Assembly: GCA_965218045.1 (NCBI GenBank)
Contig: CBDCJX010000008.1
Location: 445,654 to 509,653, forward strand
DNA from: CAVRCA01 sp965218045
GTDB lineage: Bacteria; Pseudomonadota; Alphaproteobacteria; Acetobacterales; Acetobacteraceae
Direction: 5' to 3'
Length of the DNA: 64,000 nucleotides
In this document: positions 42,126 through 51,655 of the stretch, in pieces
Position numbering within the stretch: the stretch's first letter is position 1
Layout: the number at the start of each line of letters is the position of its first letter
The notes under the pieces: model-generated
Databases searched by the model: none
Seen by the model: only the letters and a program-made list of their open reading frames with translations
Told to the model about the DNA's origin: nothing
Translations under genes and position numbers: made by a program

Positions 42126-43544
42126 TCAGGTCGGCAGGGTCGGGAACAGGTCGAAGGCGAGGTATGCGTAGATGTAGGCCAGGACCAGGCCAATCTGCAG
42201 CACCGTGACGGTAACGCCCACTTTCATGTACTCGCCCCAGCCGATGCGGATGCCGCGTTCCTTCTCCAGTGCGTGCAGCGCGATCACAGCCGCGATGGAA
42301 CCCACTGGCGTCGGGTTGCCGCCCAGATTGCAGGCGGCGATCAGCGTCCACCAGAGGGGTGCCGCTGCCATGCCGCGATCGACCATCGTGTGGACCACGG
42401 GGATCATCGTCGCCGCCACCGGGATGTTGTCGACGATGCTTGCAGTCACGAACACGAACGGAGTGATCATCGCGATCGCGGACGTCATCCGACCAGCAGC
42501 CAGATCGTAGATGCCGCCGGCCAGCAGCGTCAGCAATCCGGTTTCCTGCACGGCGCCGATCAGCACGAACAGACCGATGAAGAACAGGATGATGGTCCAC
42601 TTGACCTTGGTGATCGCCTCCTCCGGGGGGAAGCCGGAGAACAGCAGCGCCGCAACGCCGCCGCACATGGCGATGTAGTCAAGGCCGACATTCAGCGTCT
42701 GGGCCAGCGCGAAGCCGATGATCGTCAACGCAAGGATGGTTGCCGTGCGATAGAACAGCGATCGGTCTCTCACCAAGGCCCATTCGTCGAAGCCGGCGAC
42801 CTTCGCGGCGCGCGCGGCCAGTTGCGCCGGGCCGGCGGCGCTGAGGGTTCTGCGATAGAAGAACCCGATGACGAAATACGCGAGCAGCGCCGACAGCAGG
42901 GCCAGCGGTGCCGAGATGATGAGGAACTGCACGTAGGGAATGCGGGCAGACGTGCCGATCATCAGCGTGGGAATGCCCGAGGCAAAGGTCATCAGCGCGC
43001 CCGAGTTGGCGCCGATGGCGACCGCGATGATGTAGGGCCGCGGATCGTCGTCCAGCGCCTTGGTGATGACCAGCACCAGCGACGCCATGATCAGCACGCC
43101 AGGAGCAATGGTCAGAAACGTCACGAACCCGACGGTGACCGCCATGATGCCTGGCAGCAGCTTGCGTGGATCACCCCGGGTAAGCTTGACGATGCGCACC
43201 GCCATGAAGTGGAACAAGCCCGATTCGGACGCGATGGCGACGACGATCGAGGTGCCGACGATGACGCCGATGACACCGAGATCGTGGTGAATGAAATCAT
43301 GAACCTGCTGATAAGGCCGCTTGCCGCCAAACACGCCGAGCACGAGCGCCAGCGCGACGGCGATCACCGCCCCCAGCATCGCGGCCAGTGTCTTGTCCAT
43401 GCGCTCGGTGGCGATCAACACGAAGGTCGCGACCAGCACGGCGCCGATCAGGACCATTGGCAGGATGGCCGTCCCGGCGTCGGGCGCGGCGACGGTGGTG
43501 GCGACGTTCAGCGCGGCAGGAGTGTACGCGGCAGAAGTGTACAT
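42126..43544 (-). CDS. ArsB/NhaD-type ion transporter
   Basis: A 472-residue membrane protein with about 11-12 helices of the ion transporter superfamily. Signature regions are VGVIVGTSIVVAIASESGLF, AVAIGANSGALMTFASGIPT, the second-half TASIVDNIPVAATMIPV, and NLGGNPTPVGSIAAVIAL. These re-entrant Asn/Thr/Pro loops are typical of ArsB, P-protein and NhaD relatives. The transported ion (sodium, arsenite or an organic anion) cannot be told from sequence. No ars genes are adjacent. Confidence 0.82.
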   Translation of the reverse strand: MYTSAAYTPAALNVATTVAAPDAGTAILPMVLIGAVLVATFVLIATERMDKTLAAMLGAVIAVALALVLGVFGGKRPYQQVHDFIHHDLGVIGVIVGTSIVVAIASESGLFHFMAVRIVKLTRGDPRKLLPGIMAVTVGFVTFLTIAPGVLIMASLVLVITKALDDDPRPYIIAVAIGANSGALMTFASGIPTLMIGTSARIPYVQFLIISAPLALLSALLAYFVIGFFYRRTLSAAGPAQLAARAAKVAGFDEWALVRDRSLFYRTATILALTIIGFALAQTLNVGLDYIAMCGGVAALLFSGFPPEEAITKVKWTIILFFIGLFVLIGAVQETGLLTLLAGGIYDLAAGRMTSAIAMITPFVFVTASIVDNIPVAATMIPVVHTMVDRGMAAAPLWWTLIAACNLGGNPTPVGSIAAVIALHALEKERGIRIGWGEYMKVGVTVTVLQIGLVLAYIYAYLAFDLFPTLPT

Positions 43545-43568
43545 GGACCGGGGCCAACCCTTGCAACG

Positions 43569-44316
43569 TTATGATCCGGCGACCAGCACCGACAGCACCG
43601 ACACCTCGGTCGCCCACCGCCGCGGCACCCAGCACATCCCCGGTGTAGCCGCCGATCTGTCCCATTGCGAGCCGCGCCACCACGCACCCGACCAGGGCCG
43701 CGACCGCGATCGCGACACCCGCCCGCCCATCCGCCGCAACCGCCCCGGCGATCCCGGCGGCGAGCGTCAGCCCGGCGGCGATCGGCAGCACCGCGGGCGG
43801 GTGCAGCGCCGCGGCGAGCCCGTCCGCCCGCGCCGGCCGGCTGAGCAGCACCGGCAGCAGCAGCGCCCCCCGCCCGAGCGCGCCCGCCGCCAGCAACGCT
43901 CGCAGCACCGCACCGGGTTCCGCCAGCGCGGCGAGGCAGGCCACGCGCAACCCAAGCGCCAGCACCAGCGCCAGCACCCCATAGGCGCCGACCGCGCTGT
44001 CACGCATGATGGCGAGCTTGCCCGCCGGGTCGCGTCCGCCGCCGAACCCGTCCGCCGTGTCGGCCAGCCCGTCCTCGTGCAGCCCGCCGGTCAGCAGCAC
44101 CTGCGCCGCGATCGCCCACAACGCGGCGACGACGGGCGGCAGGCCGAGCCAGCCGGCCAGTGCGAACACCACCCCGCCGACCGCGCCCACCGCCGCGCCG
44201 ACCAGCGGATACGCCCACACTGCGCGGCTTGCGTCCGGCGGCGGGCCTCGGGCGGGGAGCGGCAGGCGGGTCAGCATTTGTCCCGCCGCAAAAAGGTCGG
44301 CGGCCAGGCGGGTCAC
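43569..44316 (-). CDS. cobS: Adenosylcobinamide-GDP ribazoletransferase CobS (frameshifted near 3' end)
   Basis: A membrane enzyme that joins alpha-ribazole to adenosylcobinamide-GDP to make cobalamin. Features are GGLHEDGLADTADGFGGGRD with the metal-binding acidic motif, hydrophobic helices, and GGYTGDVLGAAAV near the end. The raw frame then goes wrong and runs to 43297, across the neighbouring gene. Dropping one base in the CCC at 43613-43615 (GGG on the coding strand) restores ATEVSVLSVLVAGS and a stop at 43569, the normal CobS length of about 248 residues. The GTG at 44316 overlaps the cobT stop. Confidence 0.85.
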
Positions 44317-45323
44317 GCCCGCCCCGCCACCCCGGCCTCGGTGAAGGTCGCCATCCCGGCATGGCACGCCAGCGCCGCCCGCAGCAGCGGCACCGCCAGT
44401 GCCGCCCCCGACGCCTCGCCCAGCCGCATGCCGAGATCGAGCAGCGGCGCCTTGTCGAGCGCGGCGGCGAGCGCGCGGTGCCCGGCCTCGGCCGAGAGAT
44501 GCGCGAGCAGGGCATGATCCAGCCCGCCCGAGGCCATGCGGGCGAGCGGAGCGGCGGCGGCGGTGCAGACAAAGCCGTCGAGCAGCACCGGCACCCCGCG
44601 TCGACGCGCCGCCAGGGTGGCGCCGAGGATCGCCGCCAGCTCTCGCCCGCCCAACGCCGCCGCGACCGCGAGCGGGTCAGAGCCGCCGTGCCGAGCCAGC
44701 CCCGCCTCGACAACCGCTTGCTTGCGCGCCAGCCCGGCCGCGTCGACGCCGGAGCCGCGCCCGACCCAGCGCGCCGCGCCGCCGCCGAACAACCCGGCCG
44801 CGATTGCGGCGGCGGCGGTCGTGTTGCCGATACCCATCTCGCCCAGGCAGAGCAGGTCGCATTCCGGCGGGACCGCATCCGCGCCGGCGTTCACCGCCGC
44901 CAGGAACGCCGCCGGCGACATGGCTGGCTGCTCGGTGAAGTCGGCGGTCGGCTGGTCGAGGTCGAGCGGCACCACAAGCAGCCGCGCCCCGGCGACAGCG
45001 GCGAGCTGGTTGATCGCGGCACCCCCGGCGGCGAAGTTGGCGACCATCTGCGCGGTGACCGCCGGCGGATAGGCGGAGACCCCGCGCCCGACAACGCCGT
45101 GGTTGCCGGCGAACACCAGCACCTCCACCCGATCCAGCGCGGGCATCGCGCGGCCCTGCCAGCGCGCCAGCCACTCGACCAACGTCTCCAGCCGCCCCAG
45201 GCTGCCGGGCGGCTTGGTCAAGCTCGCCTGGCGCTCGCGCACGGCGGCGGCAGCTTCTTCGTCGCCCACCGGCAGGTCGCGGCAGGCAAGTTGCAGCGCG
45301 TCGAGGCTGGCAAACCCGCTCAT
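44313..45323 (-). CDS. cobT: Nicotinate-nucleotide:dimethylbenzimidazole phosphoribosyltransferase CobT
   Basis: A 336-residue enzyme that makes alpha-ribazole phosphate for the lower loop of cobalamin. Typical features are SLTKPPGSLGRLETLVEWLA near residue 35, VFAGNHGVVGRGVSAYP, CLGEMGIGNTTAAAAI, and VLLDGFVCTAAAAPL near the C-terminus with the catalytic Glu region. The ATG at 45323 overlaps the cobB stop; an in-frame extension upstream to 45836 is a shadow of cobB. Confidence 0.95.
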   Translation of the reverse strand: MSGFASLDALQLACRDLPVGDEEAAAAVRERQASLTKPPGSLGRLETLVEWLARWQGRAMPALDRVEVLVFAGNHGVVGRGVSAYPPAVTAQMVANFAAGGAAINQLAAVAGARLLVVPLDLDQPTADFTEQPAMSPAAFLAAVNAGADAVPPECDLLCLGEMGIGNTTAAAAIAAGLFGGGAARWVGRGSGVDAAGLARKQAVVEAGLARHGGSDPLAVAAALGGRELAAILGATLAARRRGVPVLLDGFVCTAAAAPLARMASGGLDHALLAHLSAEAGHRALAAALDKAPLLDLGMRLGEASGAALAVPLLRAALACHAGMATFTEAGVAGRA

Positions 45324-46627
45324 TGAACCGCGATCACATGGAAAAACCCGCCGCTGACCCGCCCGCGCACGCCGCCGGCCGGGCCGAGCGCGCGTCCGCT
45401 CGCGTCGGCCAGCTCGGCGAGCGGCGAGTCGGCGCCCGGCTCGATCAGGCTCGCGTAGTGGAACTCGTGGCCGCGCAGCACCGCACCCGCCGCGCCGAGC
45501 GGAGTGTCGGCGGCAAGCCGTGCCACGCGATAGCCGAGATGCAGCCGCCGCCGCGCGAAGCTGGTGGCGTGGCCGAGCAGCCCTGTCATCGCGTGTCGCG
45601 TCCCCGCCCCATCCTCGATCCCGCTGCCGAGCACCATGTAGCCACCGCACTCGCCATGCACCGGCCGGGTCGCGGCGAAGCGGCGCAGCCCGGCGTGGAA
45701 CCGCGCGGCGGCGGCGAGGGTGCCGGCGTGCAGCTCGGGATAGCCGCCGGGCAGCCAGCCGGCGTTGCAATCCTCGGGCGGCGGTTCGTCGGCGAGCGGC
45801 GAGAACGGCACGATCTCGGCTCCCGCCGCGCGCCATCCGTCCAGCAGATGGGGGTAGACGAAGCTGAACGCCCTGTCCCGCGCCAGCGCGATCCGCTGAC
45901 CCGGCGGCGGCAAGGCGGTCTGCGGCGTGACGCGCGGCGTGAGCTCGCTCGCCATGCCGAGGATCGCGTCAATGTCGAGGCAGCGCTCGGCCATCGCGGC
46001 GAGCCGGTCCAGCATGGCGTGCAACTCCGGCAGCTCCTCCGCCTGCACCAGCCCCAGATGCCGCTCCGGCAGCGCCAGCGCCGCGTCGCGCCCGATGCTG
46101 CCAAGCAGCGGCAACCCGGCCTCGGCCAGCGCCGCCACGATGCCGTCGCGATGGCGATCGCTGGCCACCCGGTTGAGCACCACGCCGCCCACACGCACCG
46201 CCGGATCATGCAACGCGAAGCCGCGCGCCACGGCGGCGGCGGATTGCGACTGGCCGGACACGTCGAGCACCAGCAGCACCGGCAGCGCGAACCGCGCGGC
46301 GAGGTCGGCGGCGCTGCCCCGGTGCCCAGGCGGCCCGGCCACCCCGTCGAACAACCCCATCGCGGATTCCACGACCAGCATCTCCGCCCCCTCCGCCGCA
46401 TCGGCCGCGATCGCGTCGAGCAGCAAGGGCGGCATCGCCCAGCTATCGAGGTTTCGGCTCGGCGCGAAGCTGGCCACGGCGTGGAAGCCGGGGTCGATGT
46501 AGTCGGGGCCGGACTTCGCCGCTCGCACTCGCACGCCTCGTTGGCGCAGCGCGGCAACCAGGGCCAGCGTCACCGTGGTCTTGCCGCTGCCCGAGCGGGG
46601 CGCGGCGACGATCAGTCCGACGGTCAT
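45320..46627 (-). CDS. cobB: Cobyrinate a,c-diamide synthase CobB
   Basis: A 435-residue ATP-dependent glutamine amidotransferase that amidates the a and c side chains of hydrogenobyrinate. The N-terminal P-loop is APRSGSGKTTVTLAL; VESAMGLFDGV is the family signature; the glutaminase domain begins with GGYPELHA and has the nucleophilic Cys in RPVHGECGGYMVLG and a His in GHEFHYAS. Four-base overlaps with cobA and cobT indicate one operon. Confidence 0.95.
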   Translation of the reverse strand: MTVGLIVAAPRSGSGKTTVTLALVAALRQRGVRVRAAKSGPDYIDPGFHAVASFAPSRNLDSWAMPPLLLDAIAADAAEGAEMLVVESAMGLFDGVAGPPGHRGSAADLAARFALPVLLVLDVSGQSQSAAAVARGFALHDPAVRVGGVVLNRVASDRHRDGIVAALAEAGLPLLGSIGRDAALALPERHLGLVQAEELPELHAMLDRLAAMAERCLDIDAILGMASELTPRVTPQTALPPPGQRIALARDRAFSFVYPHLLDGWRAAGAEIVPFSPLADEPPPEDCNAGWLPGGYPELHAGTLAAAARFHAGLRRFAATRPVHGECGGYMVLGSGIEDGAGTRHAMTGLLGHATSFARRRLHLGYRVARLAADTPLGAAGAVLRGHEFHYASLIEPGADSPLAELADASGRALGPAGGVRGRVSGGFFHVIAVQ

Positions 46628-47427
46628 GCCGTCACCTCCCGCGCCAGGGCGAGCAGTTGCGCCCGCATCGCGACAATGCGGCCGATCACCACGATGGCCG
46701 GTGCCGCGATCCCGCTCGCCCGCGCCACGCTAGCGATCGTGCTAAGCCGAGCCACCACCACGCGCTCGTCCGGCAAGCTGGCCGAGGCGATGGCGGCGGC
46801 CGGCATGTTTGGCGACATCCCACCCGCGATCAACGCCTCGGCGATGCGGCCGAGTGCCGCGACCGCCATGTAAAGCACGATCGGCTGATCCAGCCGCGCC
46901 AATGTGGCCCAGTCCAGCCCGTCGGGGTCGCTCGCCCCGTGGCCGGTCGCCAGCACCACCGCCTGGTTCATCCCGCGCACCGTGGCCGGGATCAGTGCGC
47001 CGGCGAGCCCGGCGAGCCCCGCCGTGATGCCCGGGACCACGCGGAACGGGATGCCGTGCGCAGCCAGGGTCGCCGCCTCCTCGCCGCCTCGGCCGAACAC
47101 GAACGGGTCGCCGCCTTTCAGCCGCAACACCCGCTTGCCGGCACGCGCGCACGTCACCAGCCGCGCGGTGATGTCGGCCTGATCGACGGACAACTTGCCG
47201 CCCCGCTTGCCGGCGAACACGCGCTCGGCGTTTGGCCGGGCAAGGTCAAGCACGCGCGGGTCGAGCAGCGAGTCGTGCACCACGGTGTCGGCCTGCGCCA
47301 GGCCGGCAAGCGCCAGCACCGAAAGGTGGCCGGGATCGCCCGGCCCGGCACCCGCCAGCCAGACATGGCCCGGCTCCAGCACCGGCATGCTGGCGAGCAG
47401 GTCGGCAAGACGATCGGCGGCGGTCAT
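46624..47427 (-). CDS. cobA: Uroporphyrinogen-III C-methyltransferase CobA (SUMT)
   Basis: A 267-residue enzyme that methylates uroporphyrinogen III at C2 and C7 to give precorrin-2, the branch point to cobalamin. Features are WLAGAGPGDPGHLSVLALAG, VVHDSLLDPRVLDLAR, the RLKGGDPFVFGRGGEEA loop, and VVPGITAGLAGLAGALIP. There is no CysG dehydrogenase part. Divergent from cbiD with a 41-bp gap. Confidence 0.95.
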   Translation of the reverse strand: MTAADRLADLLASMPVLEPGHVWLAGAGPGDPGHLSVLALAGLAQADTVVHDSLLDPRVLDLARPNAERVFAGKRGGKLSVDQADITARLVTCARAGKRVLRLKGGDPFVFGRGGEEAATLAAHGIPFRVVPGITAGLAGLAGALIPATVRGMNQAVVLATGHGASDPDGLDWATLARLDQPIVLYMAVAALGRIAEALIAGGMSPNMPAAAIASASLPDERVVVARLSTIASVARASGIAAPAIVVIGRIVAMRAQLLALAREVTA

Positions 47428-47468
47428 GCGTGTGGCCAGCAGCGGCGGACCCCGCTATAGCCCGGAGC

Positions 47469-48584
47469 GTGGTGCAAGCGCGTCCGCTTCGCCGGGGCTG
47501 GACCACCGGCGCCTGCGCGACCGCGGCGGCCAAGGCGGCCTACGTGGCGCTGCTCGACGGCGCCTTTCCCGACCCGGTGGAAATAACCCTCCCGCGCGGC
47601 GGCCGCGTTGCCTTTGCGTTGGCGGAGGCGGAACGCGGCGCCGATCACGCCACCGCCGGCGTGGTGAAGGACGCCGGCGACGACCCCGACGTGACCCACG
47701 GCGCCCTGGTCCGCGCCACGGTGCGCCGCACTGCGCCGGGTGCCGGGGTGCAGTTCCGCGCCGGGTCGGGTGTCGGCACGGTGACCCGTCCCGGCTTGCC
47801 GCTGCCGCCGGGCGAGCCGGCGATCAACCCCGTCCCGCGCCGGATGATCGCCGACGCCATCGCCGAGGTCGCGCAGGCGCACGGTGTCGCGGCCGACGCA
47901 GAGGTTACCCTCGCCATCCCCGACGGCGAGGCGATCGCGCGGCAGACCCTCAACCCGCGTCTCGGCATCGTCGGTGGGCTCTCCATCCTGGGCACCACCG
48001 GGGTGGTGATCCCGTTCTCCTGCGCCGCCTGGATCGACAGCATCCATCGCGGCATCGACGTGGCGCGCGCCAGCGGCCTCAGCCACGTCGCCGGCGCCAC
48101 CGGCCGCACCTCGGAGCAGGCCGTGCAGGCGCTGCACGCGCTGCCCGAAATGGCGCTGATCGAGATGGGCGACTTCGTCGGCGGCATGCTGAAATACCTG
48201 CGCGCCCATCCGCTGCCCCGTGTCACCGTGGCCGGCGGCGTGGCCAAGATGACCAAACTCGCGCAGGGCCGGCTCGACCTGCATTCCAAACGCGGCGCGG
48301 TGGATTTTTCCGCGCTTGCCGAGCTGGCCCGTGCCGCCGAACCCGTCGCCGCCAGGATCATGGCGAGCAACACGACGGCCGAGGCGTTCGCCCATGCCGC
48401 CGAGTCCGGCGTTCCGTTGGGCGAGCGGGTCGCGCACGCGGCGTGGCGCACCGCCGCCTCGGTGCTCGCAGGCAGCGGGATCGCGCTCGAAATCGTGCTG
48501 TTCGATGCCGGCGGTCGGCTGGTCGGCCGCACCGATTTCCTGCCGGTTCACGGCGCGCCGCCGGGGCGAAACCTGCGCCGATAG
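47469..48584 (+). CDS. cbiD: Precorrin-5B C1-methyltransferase CbiD
   Basis: A 371-residue enzyme that methylates C1 of the corrin ring. Features are RRGWTTGACATAAAKAAYVA at the N-terminus, GTVTRPGLPLPPGEPAINPV, ARQTLNPRLGIVGGLSILGT and TGRTSEQAVQ. It is transcribed against its neighbours, diverging from cobA and overlapping the 3' end of cobM by 37 bases. No cobF is present, so this probably supplies the C1 step in an otherwise aerobic-type set. Start is GTG at 47469 or the next codon; the in-frame extension to 47232 is a shadow of cobA. Confidence 0.93.
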   Translation: MVQARPLRRGWTTGACATAAAKAAYVALLDGAFPDPVEITLPRGGRVAFALAEAERGADHATAGVVKDAGDDPDVTHGALVRATVRRTAPGAGVQFRAGSGVGTVTRPGLPLPPGEPAINPVPRRMIADAIAEVAQAHGVAADAEVTLAIPDGEAIARQTLNPRLGIVGGLSILGTTGVVIPFSCAAWIDSIHRGIDVARASGLSHVAGATGRTSEQAVQALHALPEMALIEMGDFVGGMLKYLRAHPLPRVTVAGGVAKMTKLAQGRLDLHSKRGAVDFSALAELARAAEPVAARIMASNTTAEAFAHAAESGVPLGERVAHAAWRTAASVLAGSGIALEIVLFDAGGRLVGRTDFLPVHGAPPGRNLRR

Positions 48585-49312
48585 TCGGGATCGTACAGCG
48601 CGCTGTCGCGAAACTCCTCCGCCGCCAAAGCGGGGCCGACCAGCACCAGCGCGGTGCGCTCGATCGCGCTGTCACCCGCGAGGGCGGTAAGCTGGTCGAG
48701 CCGGCCGCGCAGCACCCGCTCGTCCGGCCAGCTCGCCCGCGCCACGATGGCGACCGGGCAATCCGCGCCGTACAGCGGCAGCAACTCGGCGGCGATGCGG
48801 TCGAGCGCGTGGATCGCGAGATGCAGCACCAAGGTGGCACCGGTGACGGCGAACGCGGCGAGGTTTTCTCCGTCGGGCATGCGCGAGGCACGGCCGGGGA
48901 TGCGGGTCAGCACCACGCTCTGCGCCACCTCCGGCACCGTGAGCTCGCGCCCGAGTGTCGCGGCGGCGGCGGCGAACGCCGGCACGCCGGGGGTGAGCGT
49001 GAACGGAATGCCTTGCCGTCGCAGCCGACGCAGCTGCTCGGCCAGCGCGCTGTAGATCGACAGATCGCCCGAGTGCAGCCGTGCGATATCCTGCCCGGCC
49101 ATGTGCGCGTCCACATACGCCGCCTCGATCTGATCCAGCGTCATGGGCGCGGTGTCGATCAGGCGCGCGTCGGGCGGGCAGTGCGCAAGCATCTGCGGCG
49201 GCACGATGGAGCCGGCGTAGAGGCACACCGGGCAGCGCGCCAGCAGCGCGGCCCCGCGCAATGTGAGCAGGTCGGCGGCGCCCGGCCCGGCGCCGATGAA
49301 ATGCACTGTCAT
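48548..49312 (-). CDS. cobM: Precorrin-4 C11-methyltransferase CobM
   Basis: A 254-residue SAM-dependent corrin methyltransferase. Typical features are VHFIGAGPGAADLLTLRG, CLYAGSIVPPQMLAHCP, the LHSGDLSIYSALAEQ loop, and LTPGVPAFAAAAATLGREL. The ATG at 49312 overlaps the cobE stop; the longer frame to 49657 is a shadow of cobE. Confidence 0.94.
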   Translation of the reverse strand: MTVHFIGAGPGAADLLTLRGAALLARCPVCLYAGSIVPPQMLAHCPPDARLIDTAPMTLDQIEAAYVDAHMAGQDIARLHSGDLSIYSALAEQLRRLRRQGIPFTLTPGVPAFAAAAATLGRELTVPEVAQSVVLTRIPGRASRMPDGENLAAFAVTGATLVLHLAIHALDRIAAELLPLYGADCPVAIVARASWPDERVLRGRLDQLTALAGDSAIERTALVLVGPALAAEEFRDSALYDPDYRRRFRPGGAP

Positions 49313-49695
49313 GCGCCCTCCGCGATGGCGCAGGTCGAACGCGCGCCCACGATGCGCGGCAGGATCAGCCTGGCGTCCCCGCCAGCGGCGGCGAGCGCGC
49401 AGGCTTCCGCGACGGAAGCGAACCCCGTGGCCGCCGCCGCGCGCGCCGAGCGCGTCACGCAGCCGGACTGCGCCGCCGCCAACGCGGCCTCGGACACCAG
49501 CGCCAGCGCCAGACCGAGGGTGCTTGCCGCTGCAACAAGTTCGGGCGCGTCCTGCTTGAACACCGGAGCGGCGAGCAGCTTTGGCGCGCGGTTCGCCTTG
49601 GTCGCCGCGAGCCGGACCAGCGCGACGATCTCCTCGGCGGAGCAGTGCCGCGCACATCCGACTCCGGCGACGATCACGGTTTCTGCGCCGCCCAT
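49309..49695 (-). CDS. cobE: Cobalamin biosynthesis protein CobE (CbiG C-terminal-like)
   Basis: A 128-residue protein matching the small CobE family, homologous to the C-terminal domain of CbiG. It starts VIVAGVGCARHCSAEEIVAL, has APVFKQDAPELVAAAS and SGCVTRSARAAAATG, with the family SVAEACALAAAG motif. Its exact role in the aerobic pathway is not settled. The ATG at 49695 overlaps the end of cobL by 22 bases. Confidence 0.88.
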   Translation of the reverse strand: MGGAETVIVAGVGCARHCSAEEIVALVRLAATKANRAPKLLAAPVFKQDAPELVAAASTLGLALALVSEAALAAAQSGCVTRSARAAAATGFASVAEACALAAAGGDARLILPRIVGARSTCAIAEGA

Positions 49696-50888
49696 TGCGT
49701 CACCGTCATCGCCGGGCGATAGCCGTGCAGCCGCCCGATACGATCCAGCCGCTCGATCGCGATGCGGGTGAGCGTGCCGCCGAGACTGCGCTGCGCCTCC
49801 ACCAGCGCTACCTCGGTCTCGATCGTGACTGCGTTGGCCACGATACAACCACCCGGACGCAGCGCCGCCCACGCGGTCCGGATCACGCACGTCTCGCGCG
49901 CACCGCCGCCAATGAACACCGCGTCGGGCGGATCGAGTTTTTTCAGCACGTCCGGCGCCCGCCCTTGCACGATGCGCAGCGCGGAAACGCCGAGAGCGGC
50001 GGCGTTGCGCGCGGCCCGTGCGGCCCGATCGGCGCGGGGCTCCATGCCGATCGCGCGATTGGCCGGATGACGCAGCATCCACTCGATGCCGATCGAGCCC
50101 GAGCCGCAGCCGACATCCCACAGCATCGCACCCTGCGTCGGCGCCAGTGCGGCGAGGGTGATCGCGCGCACCTCGCGCCTGGTGATCTGGCCGTCATGCT
50201 CGAACAGCGCGTCAGGGAGTCCCGCCGCCAGCGGCAGCACGCGTGCGCCGGGACCAGCCGCCACCTCGATCGCGACCAGGTTCAGCGGGTCGATATCCCC
50301 CGGCAGCGCCGCCTCTGCGGTGACCGCGCGAATGCGCTCGCGCGGGCCGCCCAGCGCTTCCAGCACATGCAGGCGCGACGAGCCGAAGCCGCGCCCGCAC
50401 AGCAGCGCCGCGATCGCAGCTGGCGTCGCTGCGTCGGCCGACAGCGCCAGCACGCGCGCGCCCGGTTGCAGGTGCGGCACCAATGCTTCAAGCGGGCGAC
50501 CGCAGAACGACAGGGTCGTGGTCTCGTGCAGCGCCCAACCCAGTCGCGCGCACGCCAACGAGAACGCCGACGGCGCGGGCAGGCACGTCGTCTCCTCCGC
50601 CGGCACCAGCTGCGCCAGCGCCGCGCCGATGCCGTAGCAATACGGGTCGCCCGACGCCAGCACCGCCACTGGCCGGCCGCGCGCACGCAGGATGGCGGGA
50701 TAGGCGTCGCTGATCGGGTGCGGCCAAGCCAACACCTCGCCTCGGATCAGCGGCGCGGCCAAGCTCAGATGCCGCCCGCCGCCCACCACCAGCGAGGCGG
50801 ATGCGAGCAAGGTCCGCGCGCTGGGCGACAGGCCCTCGACACCATCCTCGCCGATTCCCAGTATGGCAAGCCAGCGGGGCGGGCTCAT
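49674..50888 (-). CDS. cobL: Precorrin-6B C5,15-methyltransferase (decarboxylating) CobL
   Basis: A 404-residue two-domain enzyme that methylates C5 and C15 and decarboxylates the C12 acetate. The N-terminal CbiE-like half has WLAILGIGEDGVEGLSPSAR and VLASGDPYCYGIGAALA. The C-terminal CbiT-like half has the SAM motif MLWDVGCGSGSIGIEWML and PDAVFIGGGA. It diverges from cobK with only 17 bp between starts. Confidence 0.95.
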   Translation of the reverse strand: MSPPRWLAILGIGEDGVEGLSPSARTLLASASLVVGGGRHLSLAAPLIRGEVLAWPHPISDAYPAILRARGRPVAVLASGDPYCYGIGAALAQLVPAEETTCLPAPSAFSLACARLGWALHETTTLSFCGRPLEALVPHLQPGARVLALSADAATPAAIAALLCGRGFGSSRLHVLEALGGPRERIRAVTAEAALPGDIDPLNLVAIEVAAGPGARVLPLAAGLPDALFEHDGQITRREVRAITLAALAPTQGAMLWDVGCGSGSIGIEWMLRHPANRAIGMEPRADRAARAARNAAALGVSALRIVQGRAPDVLKKLDPPDAVFIGGGARETCVIRTAWAALRPGGCIVANAVTIETEVALVEAQRSLGGTLTRIAIERLDRIGRLHGYRPAMTVTQWAAQKP

Positions 50889-50905
50889 CGGGAGGATTGG
50901 CGAGG

Positions 50906-51655
50906 TTGCACGTGCTCATCCTCGGCGGCACCAGTGAGGCGTCGGCTCTGGCACGTGCGCTCGCCGGCGACGAGCGGTTTCATCCGATAGTTTCGCTGGC
51001 CGGCCGCACTCGCGCGCCCGTGTTGCCACCGGTTGCCTTTCGCATCGGCGGCTTCGGCGGAGTGACGGGTCTGGTCGCGTATCTGCGCACCGAGCGCGTT
51101 GACACCCTGGTCGACGCCACCCACCCGTTCGCCGCGCAAATCTCCGCCAACGCCGTCGCTGCTTCGGCGCAAGCAGGCGTGCCGCTGCTGCGCGTCGAGC
51201 GCCCGGCCTGGCACTCCGGCGTTGGCGACCGCTGGACCGAAGTGGCCGATGTCGCCGCTGCGGCACGCGCGCTCGGCGCTACGCCGCGTCGGGTGTTCCT
51301 GACCATTGGCCAGCAAGAGCTGGCGCCGTTCCGCGCCGCACCCTGGCACGAGTACCTGATCCGCAGCGTCGATCCGCCCGCACCCGAGACGCTGCCACCG
51401 CGCGCCACGGTGATCGCCGCGCGCGGCCCGTTCGCCGAAGCCGAGGAGACAGCGCTGCTGCGCACACACCGCATCGAGGTGATCGTCACCAAGAACGCCG
51501 GCGGCAGCGCCACCGTGGCCAAGTTGCACGCCGCGCGCCGGCTCGGCCTGGTGGTGGTGATGGTCGCCCGCCCGAAGCTGGTTCCGGCCACGACCGTGCC
51601 GGATGTCGACGGCGCGCTCGCCTGGCTTCACGACGCACTCCCACGCGGCGTGTAG
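50906..51655 (+). CDS. cobK: Precorrin-6A reductase CobK
   Basis: A 249-residue NADPH-dependent reductase of the corrin ring. Features are VLILGGTSEASALARALAGD, VDTLVDATHPFAAQISANAV, and VIVTKNAGGSATVAKLHAAR, a family signature. The start is TTG at 50906 behind a CGAGG, with a GTG at 50912 as alternative. It lies on the opposite strand from most of the cluster and overlaps cobJ tail-to-tail by 28 bases. Confidence 0.92.
   Translation: MHVLILGGTSEASALARALAGDERFHPIVSLAGRTRAPVLPPVAFRIGGFGGVTGLVAYLRTERVDTLVDATHPFAAQISANAVAASAQAGVPLLRVERPAWHSGVGDRWTEVADVAAAARALGATPRRVFLTIGQQELAPFRAAPWHEYLIRSVDPPAPETLPPRATVIAARGPFAEAEETALLRTHRIEVIVTKNAGGSATVAKLHAARRLGLVVVMVARPKLVPATTVPDVDGALAWLHDALPRGV

Noticed and set aside
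47428..47468. Cobalamin riboswitch between cobA and cbiD
   Set aside because: The gap is only 41 bp, far too short for the roughly 200-nt element. The 17-bp gap before cobK is also too short.
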